A stretch of 64,000 bases of DNA from Beduinella massiliensis (lineage in GTDB: Bacteria; Bacillota; Clostridia; Christensenellales; Aristaeellaceae), in NCBI RefSeq assembly GCF_900199405.1, contig NZ_LT963430.1:806001-870000 (forward strand). The letters are read 5' to 3'. The notes under the pieces are model-generated. The model did no database searches and was not told the origin of the DNA. It was given only the letters and a program-made list of their open reading frames with translations. A program made the translations under genes and the position numbers. Shown here one piece after another: positions 51,401 to 59,168 of this stretch (position 1 is the first letter of the stretch; each line of letters begins with the position of its first letter).

Positions 51401-51603
51401 CGACGCGCGGCATCCGCGCGCTGCCCCGGCCGGACGCCGCCGCGGTGCCGATTCTCGCGCTGACGGCCAACGCCTTTTCCGAGGAGAAGGCGCGCGCCCG
51501 CGAGGCGGGGATGACCGATTACCTGACCAAGCCCATCGACATGCGCAGGCTGTACGAGGCGCTCGCGCGCGCATGGGCGCAGGACGGCAAGGAGGAAAAC
51601 TGA
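48433..51603 (+). CDS. Multi-PAS hybrid histidine kinase/response regulator
   Basis: 1056 aa, no membrane segments, so a soluble cytoplasmic sensor. About four or five PAS-like domains fill residues 1-655; the first contains a Cys-rich stretch (GDACHDVWRGTCDNCPLLGI). Then HisKA with SRMSHDIRTPMNAILGM, HATPase with NLLSNAVKYTPEGG and GTGLGLSITHSLV, and a C-terminal receiver (VLLVEDNALNMEIA, LMDIRMPVMDG, Lys in YLTKPIDM). No output domain, so it must pass phosphate on to another protein; such kinases can feed the Spo0A pathway. GGGAGG fixes ATG 48433. Confidence 0.92.
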   Translation: MGVDVRAMLNHLAGTAVYVIRQDDHALLYFNDRVREVTPGVRLGDACHDVWRGTCDNCPLLGIEGKEYNVTVNYDDPFGAVVDLSATRMEWEGGVPAFLVCVTPHAALPGERQIEERFQKSREERAFWERLTSFLIRKDYLSLATVDAATGQYHFILRRGLGMLPGMPQDGTMQDVGPEGLPELHPNDVDYAFSGFTREKILASLDRGDAEYALRFRLRGPDGDYRWTALSFSRMPGDARTLVATLRDISEIQEARLRGEMADRSLELAMQRVYDGIVYFNLTQRRIEMLRQSGAYDLKSLINESLTSQYGLVHEADRAAWEETLNSEEVLRRFLSGERAITTEARCRGRDGRWHWLNVTLLRMEDSAAGDVMGMCLVQTIDERKAVEHRGAEFLAGASALFEELILLNLKTGQFTLRKRSDTWASLPSGGAYTELNEQYERTQIHPDDRAMFRAQFSLPALRAAVGAGRTRISAELRHLSADGDWRWTELCVVAMPEDADGAMQVLCTYRDIHELRLSREEQRLANERFAHAVRRLYSVVLEGDLLRDEVYVWTFEEGRVCRKRGERSLSAYIHEDAQSALHPDYREEFLRRFDVNRLRATFAAGQPEVYFEAPRREHGGEYRWFAMQAQACGPDQRQVMFYFKDLDDTRREEERKRKELLDALRLAEQASGAKTDFLSRMSHDIRTPMNAILGMTAIALQNAEDPPRVRDCLKKIDLSAGYLLSLISDILDMSKIESGKLSLSQEPFDLGELLGGVGEIIRGQAEKKRQRFRVQIPGALETMYVGDPLRLRQILMNLLSNAVKYTPEGGHVALRADVQEEASGDAMLTVWVEDDGIGMSEAFLKRMYEPFEQENAGGGRVFEGTGLGLSITHSLVNLLNGAIEVRSAPGRGTRFTVRLPLYRAHSRVASEPAAGAEEEARFHGERVLLVEDNALNMEIASTLLSERGLVVDEAVNGREALERFAQSAPRAYSAVLMDIRMPVMDGLEATRGIRALPRPDAAAVPILALTANAFSEEKARAREAGMTDYLTKPIDMRRLYEALARAWAQDGKEEN

Positions 51604-51605
51604 CG

Positions 51606-52547
51606 ATGGAAAGGCTGCTGGAGGCTTTTGCCCGCCGCGTTCAGGCCGAGGGCCTGCAGGTGGAGGGCATCGCGGTGGGCGACGAGCGAAGCGTGCTGCT
51701 GGAGCGCCGCTTCGCGCCCGACCAGGCGCGCTGCATCTACTCGCACACCAAATCCTACATGGCCCTGGCCGTGGGGTTCGCCGTGTCGGAGGGCAAGCTC
51801 TCGCTTGCGGACCGCCTGTGCGATTGCTTCCCGGAGGCCGTGCCGGACGGCGCGCCGCCCGCGCTCCTTCGCGTCACCCTGCGCGACCTGCTCACCATGT
51901 CCAGCGGCTTTGGCCGGCCCTATCTCATGATCGCGGGGCGGCGGCAGGGCGAGGGCGCGCCGGACTACCTGCGCTACATGCTCACGCGCCCGATGACGGC
52001 GCAGCCGGGCGAGGCGTTTTCCTACTCCACGGCGGACAGCGTGCTCGCGGGCCGCATGGTCGAGCGGCGCACCGGGGTGAACCTGCTCGAATACCTGTAC
52101 GAGCGGCTGTTTCGCCCGTTGGGGCAGGGGCTTCCCGTCTGGGAGTGCTGCCCCAGGGGCCATCCCAACGGCGGCAGCGGCCTGTTCATGCGGCTGACGG
52201 ACATGATGAAGCTGGGCCAGCTCTGCCTCGCGCAGGGGCGCTGGCAGGGGGCGCGCCTGATCGACAGCGCCTGGCTGCGCGAGGCGACGGCAAGGCACAT
52301 CGACACCCCGCCGGCGCCGGAGGACGGCAGCGAGGAGCGCCGCGTGGAAAACCTGTGGCGCTACGGCTACGGCTATCAGTTCTGGCGCTCGCCCTATCCG
52401 GACGCCTACCGCGCGGACGGCGCGTTCGGCCAGATCACCACCGTGCTGCCGCGCGCGGGCCTGGTCGTGGCGGTGCAGTGCCCGGAGACGGGCGACTTTT
52501 CAAAGGTGCGCCGCGCGCTGCACGAGGAGGTGCTCTCGCGTCTGTAG
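51606..52547 (+). CDS. Serine hydrolase of the class C beta-lactamase family
   Basis: 313 aa. SxxK motif SHTK at residues 46-49 (YSHTKSYMAL), the second motif in FSYSTADSVLAGRMVERRTG, and a conserved DLLTMSSGF. There is no signal peptide, so it would act in the cytoplasm, as many esterase-like members do. It starts 2 bases after the kinase stop with AAGGAGG inside the kinase end, so it is cotranscribed with it. Substrate unknown. Confidence 0.87.
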   Translation: MERLLEAFARRVQAEGLQVEGIAVGDERSVLLERRFAPDQARCIYSHTKSYMALAVGFAVSEGKLSLADRLCDCFPEAVPDGAPPALLRVTLRDLLTMSSGFGRPYLMIAGRRQGEGAPDYLRYMLTRPMTAQPGEAFSYSTADSVLAGRMVERRTGVNLLEYLYERLFRPLGQGLPVWECCPRGHPNGGSGLFMRLTDMMKLGQLCLAQGRWQGARLIDSAWLREATARHIDTPPAPEDGSEERRVENLWRYGYGYQFWRSPYPDAYRADGAFGQITTVLPRAGLVVAVQCPETGDFSKVRRALHEEVLSRL

Positions 52548-52591
52548 GCGTCGGGGCAGGGCCTGAATCGCAATGAAAGAGGAGGAGCAAC

Positions 52592-53497
52592 ATGCACAAC
52601 GTAGACCGTCCGCGGGGAATCGTGGACGCGGTGATCGACACCGACGCCTACAACGAGATCGACGACCAGTTCGCCGTTTCCTACCTGCTTTGCGCGGGGG
52701 ACCGGGTGAACCTGCGCGCGCTGTACGCGGCGCCGTTCCTCAACGAAAAGTCCACGTCGCCCGCGGACGGCATGGAGAAGAGCTATCGGGAGATTCACAA
52801 CCTCCTTCGCCTCGCCGGGCGCGAGGAGCTGTGCGCCGTGACGTATCGGGGCGCGGAGCGCTACCTGCCGGACGAGCGCACGCCCGTGATGTCGGACGCC
52901 GTCCGCGACCTGATCGGGCGCGCACGGGCGTATACGCCGGAAAACCCGCTCTACGTGTTGGCGATCGGCGCGATCACGAACGTCGCCTCCGCCTTCCTCG
53001 CCGCGCCGGAAATCGCGCGCAGCACGGTCGTCGTCTGGCTGGGCGGCCACGCCTTCCACTACCCGCACAACCGCGAGTTCAACTGCCAGCAGGACGTGGC
53101 GGCCGTGCGCGTGGTCTTTAACAGCGGCGCGCAGCTCGTGCAGCTTCCCTGCGGCGGCGTGGTCGACGCGCTGCGCACCACGGAGCCGGAGCTTCGCGCC
53201 TGGCTCGGCGGCAAAAGCGCGCTGTGCGACTACCTGGTGGCCCATACGGTGGAGGAGGCCGAAGGCTACGCGAAGGGAAAGCCCTGGAGCCGCGTGATCT
53301 GGGATATCTCGGTCGTCGCCTGGCTGCTGGACGCGGAGGAGGAGGCCGTCCGCTCGCGCGCGGAGCGCCGGCCCATCGCCCAGTACGACCACCACTACAG
53401 CTTCAGCCCCGACCGTCCCCTGATGGAGTACGTCTATCAGATCGACCGCGACCGCGTGTTTGAGGACCTGTTCCGCCGCCTTGCGGCGGGCCGCTGA
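52592..53497 (+). CDS. Nucleoside hydrolase family protein
   Basis: 301 aa. The calcium site motif reads DTDAYNEIDDQFA (Asp16-Ala28), an expanded form of the usual DTDxGxDDA, with the later motifs NVASAFLAAPE, EFNCQQDVAAVRVVF and the C-terminal YDHHYSF. This subgroup is common in Firmicutes; it would split the N-glycosidic bond of a ribonucleoside, but the changed loop leaves the substrate open. GAGGAGCAAC precedes the ATG; 44 bases after the serine hydrolase. Confidence 0.87.
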   Translation: MHNVDRPRGIVDAVIDTDAYNEIDDQFAVSYLLCAGDRVNLRALYAAPFLNEKSTSPADGMEKSYREIHNLLRLAGREELCAVTYRGAERYLPDERTPVMSDAVRDLIGRARAYTPENPLYVLAIGAITNVASAFLAAPEIARSTVVVWLGGHAFHYPHNREFNCQQDVAAVRVVFNSGAQLVQLPCGGVVDALRTTEPELRAWLGGKSALCDYLVAHTVEEAEGYAKGKPWSRVIWDISVVAWLLDAEEEAVRSRAERRPIAQYDHHYSFSPDRPLMEYVYQIDRDRVFEDLFRRLAAGR

Positions 53498-53575
53498 TCG
53501 GTCGCGGAGGATGTTAAGGCGCGGCGTCCGCCCCCGGATGAAGCCGGTGCGGACGCCGCGCTTTGCTGTCCGGGG

Positions 53576-53735
53576 GGCTATCGCGGCTCGGTTGCCCCGT
53601 CCGCGCCCTCCTGCCCCCAGAAGCCCTCCGGGGGCGGCACGACGAAGCCGAAGAAGCCGTCGATGCCGCGCGTCCCCCTGCCGCGCCTCTTGAGGGTGTA
53701 GGCGGCGGCGTAGCGGATGCCGCCCGCTTTTGTGG
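53576..53735 (-). pseudogene. Possible remnant of a GyrI-like domain gene
   Basis: On the minus strand about 50 codons end in a stop at 53576 and include RGIDGFFGFVVPPPEGFWGQ, which recalls the PPLEGLWW segment of GyrI-like small-molecule-binding proteins. No start or upstream part is seen. Low certainty; otherwise this 340-base gap holds only the next promoter. Confidence 0.25.
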
Positions 53736-53753
53736 CATATGCCGAAATTGCCC

Positions 53754-53782
53754 TTGCCCTTCCAGGGGGAAAGTGTTATAAT
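53754..53782 (+). promoter_or_regulatory. Promoter of the C_GCAxxG_C_C gene
   Basis: TTGCCC (53754-53759), 17 bases, TATAAT (53777-53782). Confidence 0.65.
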
Positions 53783-53840
53783 GTTAACACACTCAAACAA
53801 GGCGGCGCACCGCCGCCTGAATCGGAGGAGGAAGATTCAC

Positions 53841-54500
53841 ATGCAGAACAATGAAAAGCTTCAGAGCCGCCGCGACTTTATGCGCACGGCTGGCAAGGTC
53901 TTTGCGGGCGCGGCGGCGATGGGCGTCGCGAGCCCCCTGCTCGGCGCGTACGACAAGGCGCTGGCGGACGACGCGGTGACCGCGCCGGAGCATCCGTTTA
54001 CGTATCAGAAGCTGGATCCGCAGAAGGCGCTGGAGCGCGGCTACAAGTCCTTCTACGAGCTGGGCGGCTGCGCCGCGGGCGCGTTCGACGCGATCGTGGG
54101 CCAGCTGGCGGACGACGTCGGCTATCCCTTCAACCAGATCCCGGTGCGGATGTACGCGAACGGCGCGGCGGGCTACGGCGCGGCCTCGCTTTGCGGCTCC
54201 CTGGGCGGCTGCGCGGGCGCGATCGCGCTGGTGTGCGAGCCCGCCGATGCGAAGGCCGTGACGGCGGAACTGTTCGCCTGGTACCGCGACCATGAGTTCC
54301 CGGCCTACGATCCGGACGGCAACGCCCCCACCAAGACGGTCGCCAAGTCCGTCAACTGCGCAGACTCCGTCACGAAGTTCATGTCGGAGAACGGCATCAA
54401 GGAAATGAGCGATCCCAAGCGCCTGGCCCGCTGCGCGGCGGTCACCGGCGAGGCGGCCCAGAAGGCGGTCGAACTGCTCAACGCCCACTTCGGCCTGTAA
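53841..54500 (+). CDS. Tat-exported C_GCAxxG_C_C family protein
   Basis: 219 aa. A twin-arginine signal SRRDFMRTAGKVFAGAAAMG near residues 9-28 sends the folded protein out of the cell. The family Cys set is present: GGCAAGAF, LCGSLGGCAGAI, VNCADSV and RCAAVTGEAAQKAVELLN. The family is expected to bind a redox cofactor; export by Tat fits a cofactor inserted in the cytoplasm. GGAGGAGGAAG supports ATG 53841. Single gene with its own promoter and terminator. No TatA/TatC genes in the window. Confidence 0.88.
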   Translation: MQNNEKLQSRRDFMRTAGKVFAGAAAMGVASPLLGAYDKALADDAVTAPEHPFTYQKLDPQKALERGYKSFYELGGCAAGAFDAIVGQLADDVGYPFNQIPVRMYANGAAGYGAASLCGSLGGCAGAIALVCEPADAKAVTAELFAWYRDHEFPAYDPDGNAPTKTVAKSVNCADSVTKFMSENGIKEMSDPKRLARCAAVTGEAAQKAVELLNAHFGL

Positions 54501-54510
54501 GCAAAGCCCC

Positions 54511-54552
54511 AAATCCCCGTCTCCGCACTTCCTGCGGGACGGGGAATTTTTT
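54511..54552 (+). terminator. Terminator after the C_GCAxxG_C_C gene
   Basis: AAATCCCCGTC / GACGGGGAATTTTTT with an inner CCGCA/TGCGG stem. Confidence 0.85.
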
Positions 54553-54627
54553 GATTTCATGGACGGGATTCGCAGGCCCAGGCGTCAATAGAAAATGCCC
54601 GTAAATGCTTACCTTTGTGGATTCGGT

Positions 54628-55644
54628 TTACCGAACCAGCGATTCTATATGGCTGTTCAGCAGATAACTTTTGTAATCGTTCAAGGCGAACGCTTTATCC
54701 GACCGAAAATCCCCGTATCGTTCAGCGAGCTCGCCGATTGAAATTTTTCTCGCCTCATTTAGCGCGAAGGTATCCTCAAGGATGATTTTCGCGGCAAGGC
54801 TTTCCGCGGAATCGCTCTTCATATTTCCGATTTTCCAATTTTCAGACAGGTTCGTAAAATGATAATACACATTGTAATCGGATGTAATGTACAGCGTAAT
54901 TTCATCCTCGTTATGATAGACATACGGGGAGGCGTCGTCCTTTAGCAGCTCGCAGAACTCTTTTTCCGCGCGAAGGCGGTCATATCCGATGTGATATTCG
55001 ATCAGCGCCCGCGGAATCTCTTCTTTTGCGATGCGTATATCATATAGTTTCCTGTTTTCGCCCTCACAGGACCCTTCATGAACAAAGAACTCGAACGGCA
55101 CCCCCGTGGTTTCGCATCTCTTTTTCAAATCTGTCTCTTCGATAAAATCCAACAGCCTGACAATGTCGTCCTTGTTCTCCCTGTTAAGGAACGCTTGATA
55201 CCTGGGCGCGATTCCGTGATTTATCAGAATATCCGTAGCGGACAGCAGCTCCTTAAAAGCGCCCGTTCTCCCAACGTATCTGTCGGTCATTTCTTCCATG
55301 CCGAAGAATGTCAGCTGAACTTTTTTTACGCCGATCCTGCTGAGAAATCCGGCATATGCGCTGTCTCTGCAAAGCCTGTAAAAACTGGCGAGCTCAAACC
55401 GTTGGGGCTTGGCGTTGACCGATATTTTTTGATCCATTTCCCACCTTTCTTCATAACGATCGGTCATGTCGGGTTCTCTGAACCAGCTGTAAAACGCTAT
55501 CCGATCAAAATACGGTTTAAAGAAATCCACGATATCTGTATCGGCATGGTCCTCCATTTTCACATGTTTCGGCTGTCCCAGCCAGCAATGTTTGCATCTG
55601 TTGGGGCAGCCGTACAGATCGACGCACAAATTCAGCTTTTTCAT
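54628..55644 (-). CDS. Radical SAM protein of unknown function
   Basis: 338 aa. The iron-sulfur motif CxxxCxxC is CPNRCKHC near residues 12-19, followed by a partial TIM barrel (KKVQLTFFGMEEMTD) and a long C-terminal region without a second Cys cluster. No SPASM domain. GGGGAGGA lies directly before an ATG at 55653 and 9 bases before the ATG at 55644, so the latter is preferred. Its base composition is clearly lower in GC than its neighbours, suggesting transfer. The adjacent upstream frame (55861) is the only hint of a partner. Confidence 0.85.
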   Translation of the reverse strand: MKKLNLCVDLYGCPNRCKHCWLGQPKHVKMEDHADTDIVDFFKPYFDRIAFYSWFREPDMTDRYEERWEMDQKISVNAKPQRFELASFYRLCRDSAYAGFLSRIGVKKVQLTFFGMEEMTDRYVGRTGAFKELLSATDILINHGIAPRYQAFLNRENKDDIVRLLDFIEETDLKKRCETTGVPFEFFVHEGSCEGENRKLYDIRIAKEEIPRALIEYHIGYDRLRAEKEFCELLKDDASPYVYHNEDEITLYITSDYNVYYHFTNLSENWKIGNMKSDSAESLAAKIILEDTFALNEARKISIGELAERYGDFRSDKAFALNDYKSYLLNSHIESLVR

Positions 55645-55861
55645 CGCAAGCATTCCTCCCCATCCTGTAAAACCCTGCCTGCGTTTCCGCAAAGAATTTC
55701 TTCGTCGGGCTTCCCTGCGAAAGCGGCCGGATTTTCCCTTTGTCGATCCAGTGAATTTGCTCCGTATACGCGATGCTTTCGCCGGCCACAAAGACAGCGC
55801 GGTCGTCTTCCACGGCGCAAATGGGCAATTCTGCGGAAATCTGTCCTCCTGTGCAGGACAT
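55517..55861 (-). CDS. Small upstream ORF overlapping the radical SAM gene (uncertain)
   Basis: The frame MSCTGGQISAELPICAVEDD... reads naturally for about 65 residues (to QAGFYRMG) and then continues out of frame into the radical SAM gene, so its true end is unclear. It sits directly downstream of a promoter. It could be a small partner protein, or the front of a longer gene broken by a frameshift. No family recognised. Confidence 0.35.
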   Translation of the reverse strand: MSCTGGQISAELPICAVEDDRAVFVAGESIAYTEQIHWIDKGKIRPLSQGSPTKKFFAETQAGFYRMGRNACDEKAEFVRRSVRLPQQMQTLLAGTAETCENGGPCRYRYRGFL

Positions 55862-55895
55862 TTATTTTAGGTTCCATGCGATTTTTCCTGAGTAG

Positions 55896-55924
55896 ATTGT
55901 ACACTATCTCCGCCCTATTTTCCA
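55896..55924 (-). promoter_or_regulatory. Promoter upstream of the small ORF and radical SAM gene
   Basis: On the minus strand TGGAAA (55924-55919), 17 bases, TACAAT (55901-55896). Confidence 0.5.
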
Positions 55925-56094
55925 CTTCATTCAAAGCGTGCGGACGGGGAGTCGAAGGCAGGAGGCTCCGGCAGGCCGCCTTCGGGGTGCGGCGTCCCGC
56001 CCCTTTAAGACGGTTATATCGTTTTTAATCGCGGATTTTGTCGGTGAAACGAGAATTTCATATTACGTTTTACGAAAAAGCCGCGTTTTTTCCC

Positions 56095-56125
56095 TTGCGC
56101 TGGAGTAAGCTCCAGGGTGTATCCT
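56095..56125 (+). promoter_or_regulatory. MerR-type operator/promoter with a 19-base spacer
   Basis: TTGCGC (56095-56100), 19 bases, TATCCT (56120-56125), with the dyad TGGAG-taag-CTCCA inside the spacer. This overlong spacer with a central dyad is the hallmark of promoters twisted open by MerR-family activators. Confidence 0.72.
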
Positions 56126-56170
56126 GTAAAGCAGAACAGAGGCGGCGTCGGCCGCAGAAGGAGGACCTTT

Positions 56171-57133
56171 ATGGAATACGCAAAATTGGGGCATTCGGGC
56201 ATCGAGGTTTCGCGGCTGTGCGTCGGCTGCATGAGCTTTGGCGACCCGGCGAGCAAGATGCACGCCTGGACGCTGAATCCGCAGGAGAGCGGGGCGATCA
56301 TCCGCCACGCGCTCGACCTGGGCATCAATTTCTTCGACACGGCGAACACCTACTCGGCGGGCACGAGCGAGGAGTACCTGGGCCAGGCCATCCGCGCAAA
56401 CGTCGCGCGGGACAAGGTGGTGCTGGCCTCCAAGGTGTACTTTAACGAAGGGCGCCTGAGCGCGGAGGCGATCCGCCGCGAGATCGACGGCACGCTCAGG
56501 CGGCTGGGCACGGACTACCTGGACCTTTACATCATCCACCGCTTCGATTACGGCACGCCGGTGGAGGAGACGATGGAGGCGCTGCACGGCCTCGTGAAGG
56601 CGGGCAAGGTGCGCGCGCTGGGGGCTTCCGCGATGTACGGGTATCAGTTTTACAACCTGCAGCTCGCGGCGGAGCGGGGCGGGTTTACGCCGTTCACGTC
56701 GATGCAAAACCACTACAACCTGCTCTACCGCGAGGACGAGCGCGAGCTCATCCCGATCTGCGAGCAGATGGACGTCGCGCGCACGCCCTACAGCCCGCTG
56801 GCGGCGGGCAGGCTTTCCCGCCTCGCGTGGAAGACTGACACCCTGCGCAGCCAGACCGACAAGACCGCGATCTCCAAGTACGACGGCACGCAGGAGACGG
56901 ACTACCAGATCGTGCTGCGCGTGAGCGAGGTCGCGGAAAAGTACGGCGTCACGATGACGCAGGTGGCGCTCGCCTGGCAGTTCCAAAAGGGCGTGACCGC
57001 GCCCATCGTCGGCGCGACGAAGGCCGCGTACCTGGACGACGCGGCGGGCGCGTTCTCCGTTCCCCTCACGGCGGAGGATGTCGCCTACCTGGAGGAGCCC
57101 TACGTGCCGCACAGGATCGTCGGCGCGATCTGA
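56171..57133 (+). CDS. Aldo/keto reductase
   Basis: 320 aa NADPH-dependent oxidoreductase. The catalytic tetrad is Asp56, Tyr61, Lys88 and His123 (FFDTANTYSAG, ASKVYF, IIHRFD), and the cofactor end is GATKAAYLDDAAGAF. It resembles the YajO/Gpr-like group that reduces small aldehydes. GAAGGAGG precedes the ATG. Control by a MerR-type regulator (encoded elsewhere) is expected from its promoter and suits an aldehyde-response role. Confidence 0.92.
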   Translation: MEYAKLGHSGIEVSRLCVGCMSFGDPASKMHAWTLNPQESGAIIRHALDLGINFFDTANTYSAGTSEEYLGQAIRANVARDKVVLASKVYFNEGRLSAEAIRREIDGTLRRLGTDYLDLYIIHRFDYGTPVEETMEALHGLVKAGKVRALGASAMYGYQFYNLQLAAERGGFTPFTSMQNHYNLLYREDERELIPICEQMDVARTPYSPLAAGRLSRLAWKTDTLRSQTDKTAISKYDGTQETDYQIVLRVSEVAEKYGVTMTQVALAWQFQKGVTAPIVGATKAAYLDDAAGAFSVPLTAEDVAYLEEPYVPHRIVGAI

Positions 57134-57214
57134 GGGGGCGCAGAGAGCCCGTATGATGGGGGGCCCTTTCACGCAACCCATCTGACAATCCGTTGCTTTG
57201 TTGATGTTATGAAC

Positions 57215-57250
57215 GGGGCCGCTGCGGATTTCCGCAGCGGCCCCGTTTTG
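57215..57250 (+). terminator. Terminator after the aldo/keto reductase
   Basis: 14-bp perfect stem (57215-57228 with 57231-57244), then GTTTT. Confidence 0.82.
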
Positions 57251-57284
57251 CGTGTGCGCCCGGCGGCTTCGCCCCGCGCGCTTC

Positions 57285-59111
57285 TTATCCGATCACCCGG
57301 CTTTGCGCCTCCTGCTCGAACTGCTTGACGTACAGGTCGTGGTAGTAGCCGCGCTTCTTTAAGAGCTCCTCGTGCTTGCCCTGCTCCACGATGTGCCCGT
57401 CCTGCACGACGAGGATGATGTCCGCGTGGCGGATGGTGGAAAGCCTGTGCGCGATCAGGAACGAGGTGCGCCCGCCCAGCAGGTGCTCGATGGCGCTCTG
57501 GATGAGCTGCTCGGTCTGCGTGTCGATGGAGCTGGTCGCCTCGTCCAGCACGAAGATGCGCGGGTCGCACAGCACGGCGCGCGCGAAGGAGACGAGCTGC
57601 TTTTCGCCGGTGGAGAGGCGGTCGCCGCCCTCGCCGACGTCGGAGAGGTAGCCCTTGTCGAGCTTTTCGACCACCGTGTCTGCCGACACGGCCTTGGCGG
57701 CGGCGATGACCTCCTCGTCGGTGGCGTCGAGCCGCCCGTAGCGGATGTTCTCCATGACCGTGCCGGTGAACAGGTGCGGGTTTTGCAGCACGTAGCCGAT
57801 GGAGGAGTGCAGCCAGAGCTGCGAGCGCTCGCGGTAGTCGCGCCCGTCGATCAGGATGCGCCCGCCGGTCGGCTCGAAGAAGCGGCAGGCGAGGTTGACC
57901 AGCGTGGACTTGCCCGCGCCCGTCTCCCCGACGATGGCGACGGTGGTGCCCGCCGGGATCTTGAGGTTGAAGTGGGAGAGCACGTCCTCCTTGCCGTCCG
58001 GGTAGCGGAAGGACACGTCCTCAAATTCGATGTCGCCGCGGATGGGCTCCCAGTTCTCGGGCTTGGGGGTAAAGCAGTCGCCGTACTTTTGCACGACCTC
58101 CGGCTTATCCACGACCAGCGGACGCTGGTCGAGCAGCCCGGTCACGCGCTCGATGTTCGCCTGTACGCTGATGAAGTCGGACAGCGTGCGCGCGAGCTGC
58201 TGAATGGGCTCGAAGATGCCCACGGCGTAGGAGAGGAAGGCGGAGAGCGTGCCCAGCATCATGCCGTTTTCCATCGTCAGGCGTCCGCCGCGCACCAGCA
58301 CGATGGCGGTCGCCATGGTGGAGAGGAACAGCACCAGCGGGATGTAGATCGCGGACAGGCGCGAGGCATGCACCGCGCTCACGCGCATCTCCTGCGTCAC
58401 TTCCTTGAATTCCTCGATGTTCTGGTCCTCGATGACGAGCGTCTTGCTCGTCTTCGCGCCCATGATGCCCTCGTTGTAGGCGCTGGTGATGCGCGAGTGC
58501 ACCTTGCGCACCTTGCGGTTCCACTTGAGGATGCGGCTTTGGAAAAAGCCGGTCAGCACCGCGATGCCGGGCACGATCAGCATCACGACCAGCGCGAGCT
58601 TCACGTTGAGCAGCGCCATGGCGGCCATGACGCCCAGCACGTACGAAAGCGCCCAGACGATGTCGAAGAAGTTCCAGGCGACCAGCCCCGCGATGCGGTT
58701 GGTGTCGTTCATCACGCGCGAGAGGATGTAGCCCACGGGCGTCACGTTGTAATAGGAAAGGGAGAGCGTCTGCAGGTGCGTGAAGCATTCGCGCTTCATG
58801 TCGCGGCCCAGGCGCATTTCCACCGTCATCGAGCCGCGCGTGAAGCCGAGCACCGCCAGCGTCTGCGAGAGGATGATGAGCACGCAGCAGACCGCGTACA
58901 GCGCGAGGCCCTTCGTCGTGCCCGCCGCGATGAAGGTGTCGATGGCGTAGCGCTGGAGCAGGGGGTTCACGATGTCCACCAGCGCGCAGTAGAGGTTCAG
59001 CACGAGGATCATCACGAGCAGCGCGCGGTAGCGCTTGAGGAAGGGAAACAGCCGCTTCCAGATCTTCGGCTCGAACGATTTGCCGGTATATTCGGTTTCT
59101 TCAAAAGCCAT
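57285..59111 (-). CDS. ABC exporter half-transporter, subunit 2
   Basis: 608 aa: six membrane helices (ABC type-1 exporter) then an ATPase domain with Walker A VGETGAGKS, a variant signature LSTGEKQL, Walker B IFVLDEATSSID with the catalytic Glu, and the switch His in AHRLS. Together with the gene just upstream it forms a heterodimer of the BmrCD/TM287-288 kind, in which one ATP site is weak: this subunit supplies the intact Glu. GTG 59123 is closer to the ribosome site than usual; ATG 59111, 11 bases after AAAGGAG, is preferred. Substrate probably drugs or lipids. Confidence 0.9.
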   Translation of the reverse strand: MAFEETEYTGKSFEPKIWKRLFPFLKRYRALLVMILVLNLYCALVDIVNPLLQRYAIDTFIAAGTTKGLALYAVCCVLIILSQTLAVLGFTRGSMTVEMRLGRDMKRECFTHLQTLSLSYYNVTPVGYILSRVMNDTNRIAGLVAWNFFDIVWALSYVLGVMAAMALLNVKLALVVMLIVPGIAVLTGFFQSRILKWNRKVRKVHSRITSAYNEGIMGAKTSKTLVIEDQNIEEFKEVTQEMRVSAVHASRLSAIYIPLVLFLSTMATAIVLVRGGRLTMENGMMLGTLSAFLSYAVGIFEPIQQLARTLSDFISVQANIERVTGLLDQRPLVVDKPEVVQKYGDCFTPKPENWEPIRGDIEFEDVSFRYPDGKEDVLSHFNLKIPAGTTVAIVGETGAGKSTLVNLACRFFEPTGGRILIDGRDYRERSQLWLHSSIGYVLQNPHLFTGTVMENIRYGRLDATDEEVIAAAKAVSADTVVEKLDKGYLSDVGEGGDRLSTGEKQLVSFARAVLCDPRIFVLDEATSSIDTQTEQLIQSAIEHLLGGRTSFLIAHRLSTIRHADIILVVQDGHIVEQGKHEELLKKRGYYHDLYVKQFEQEAQSRVIG

Positions 59112-59168
59112 TGGCCTTTTCACTCCTTTCGGGGGCGCGCCCCGTTTTGCCTTAGGGGGGCCTGCCCT

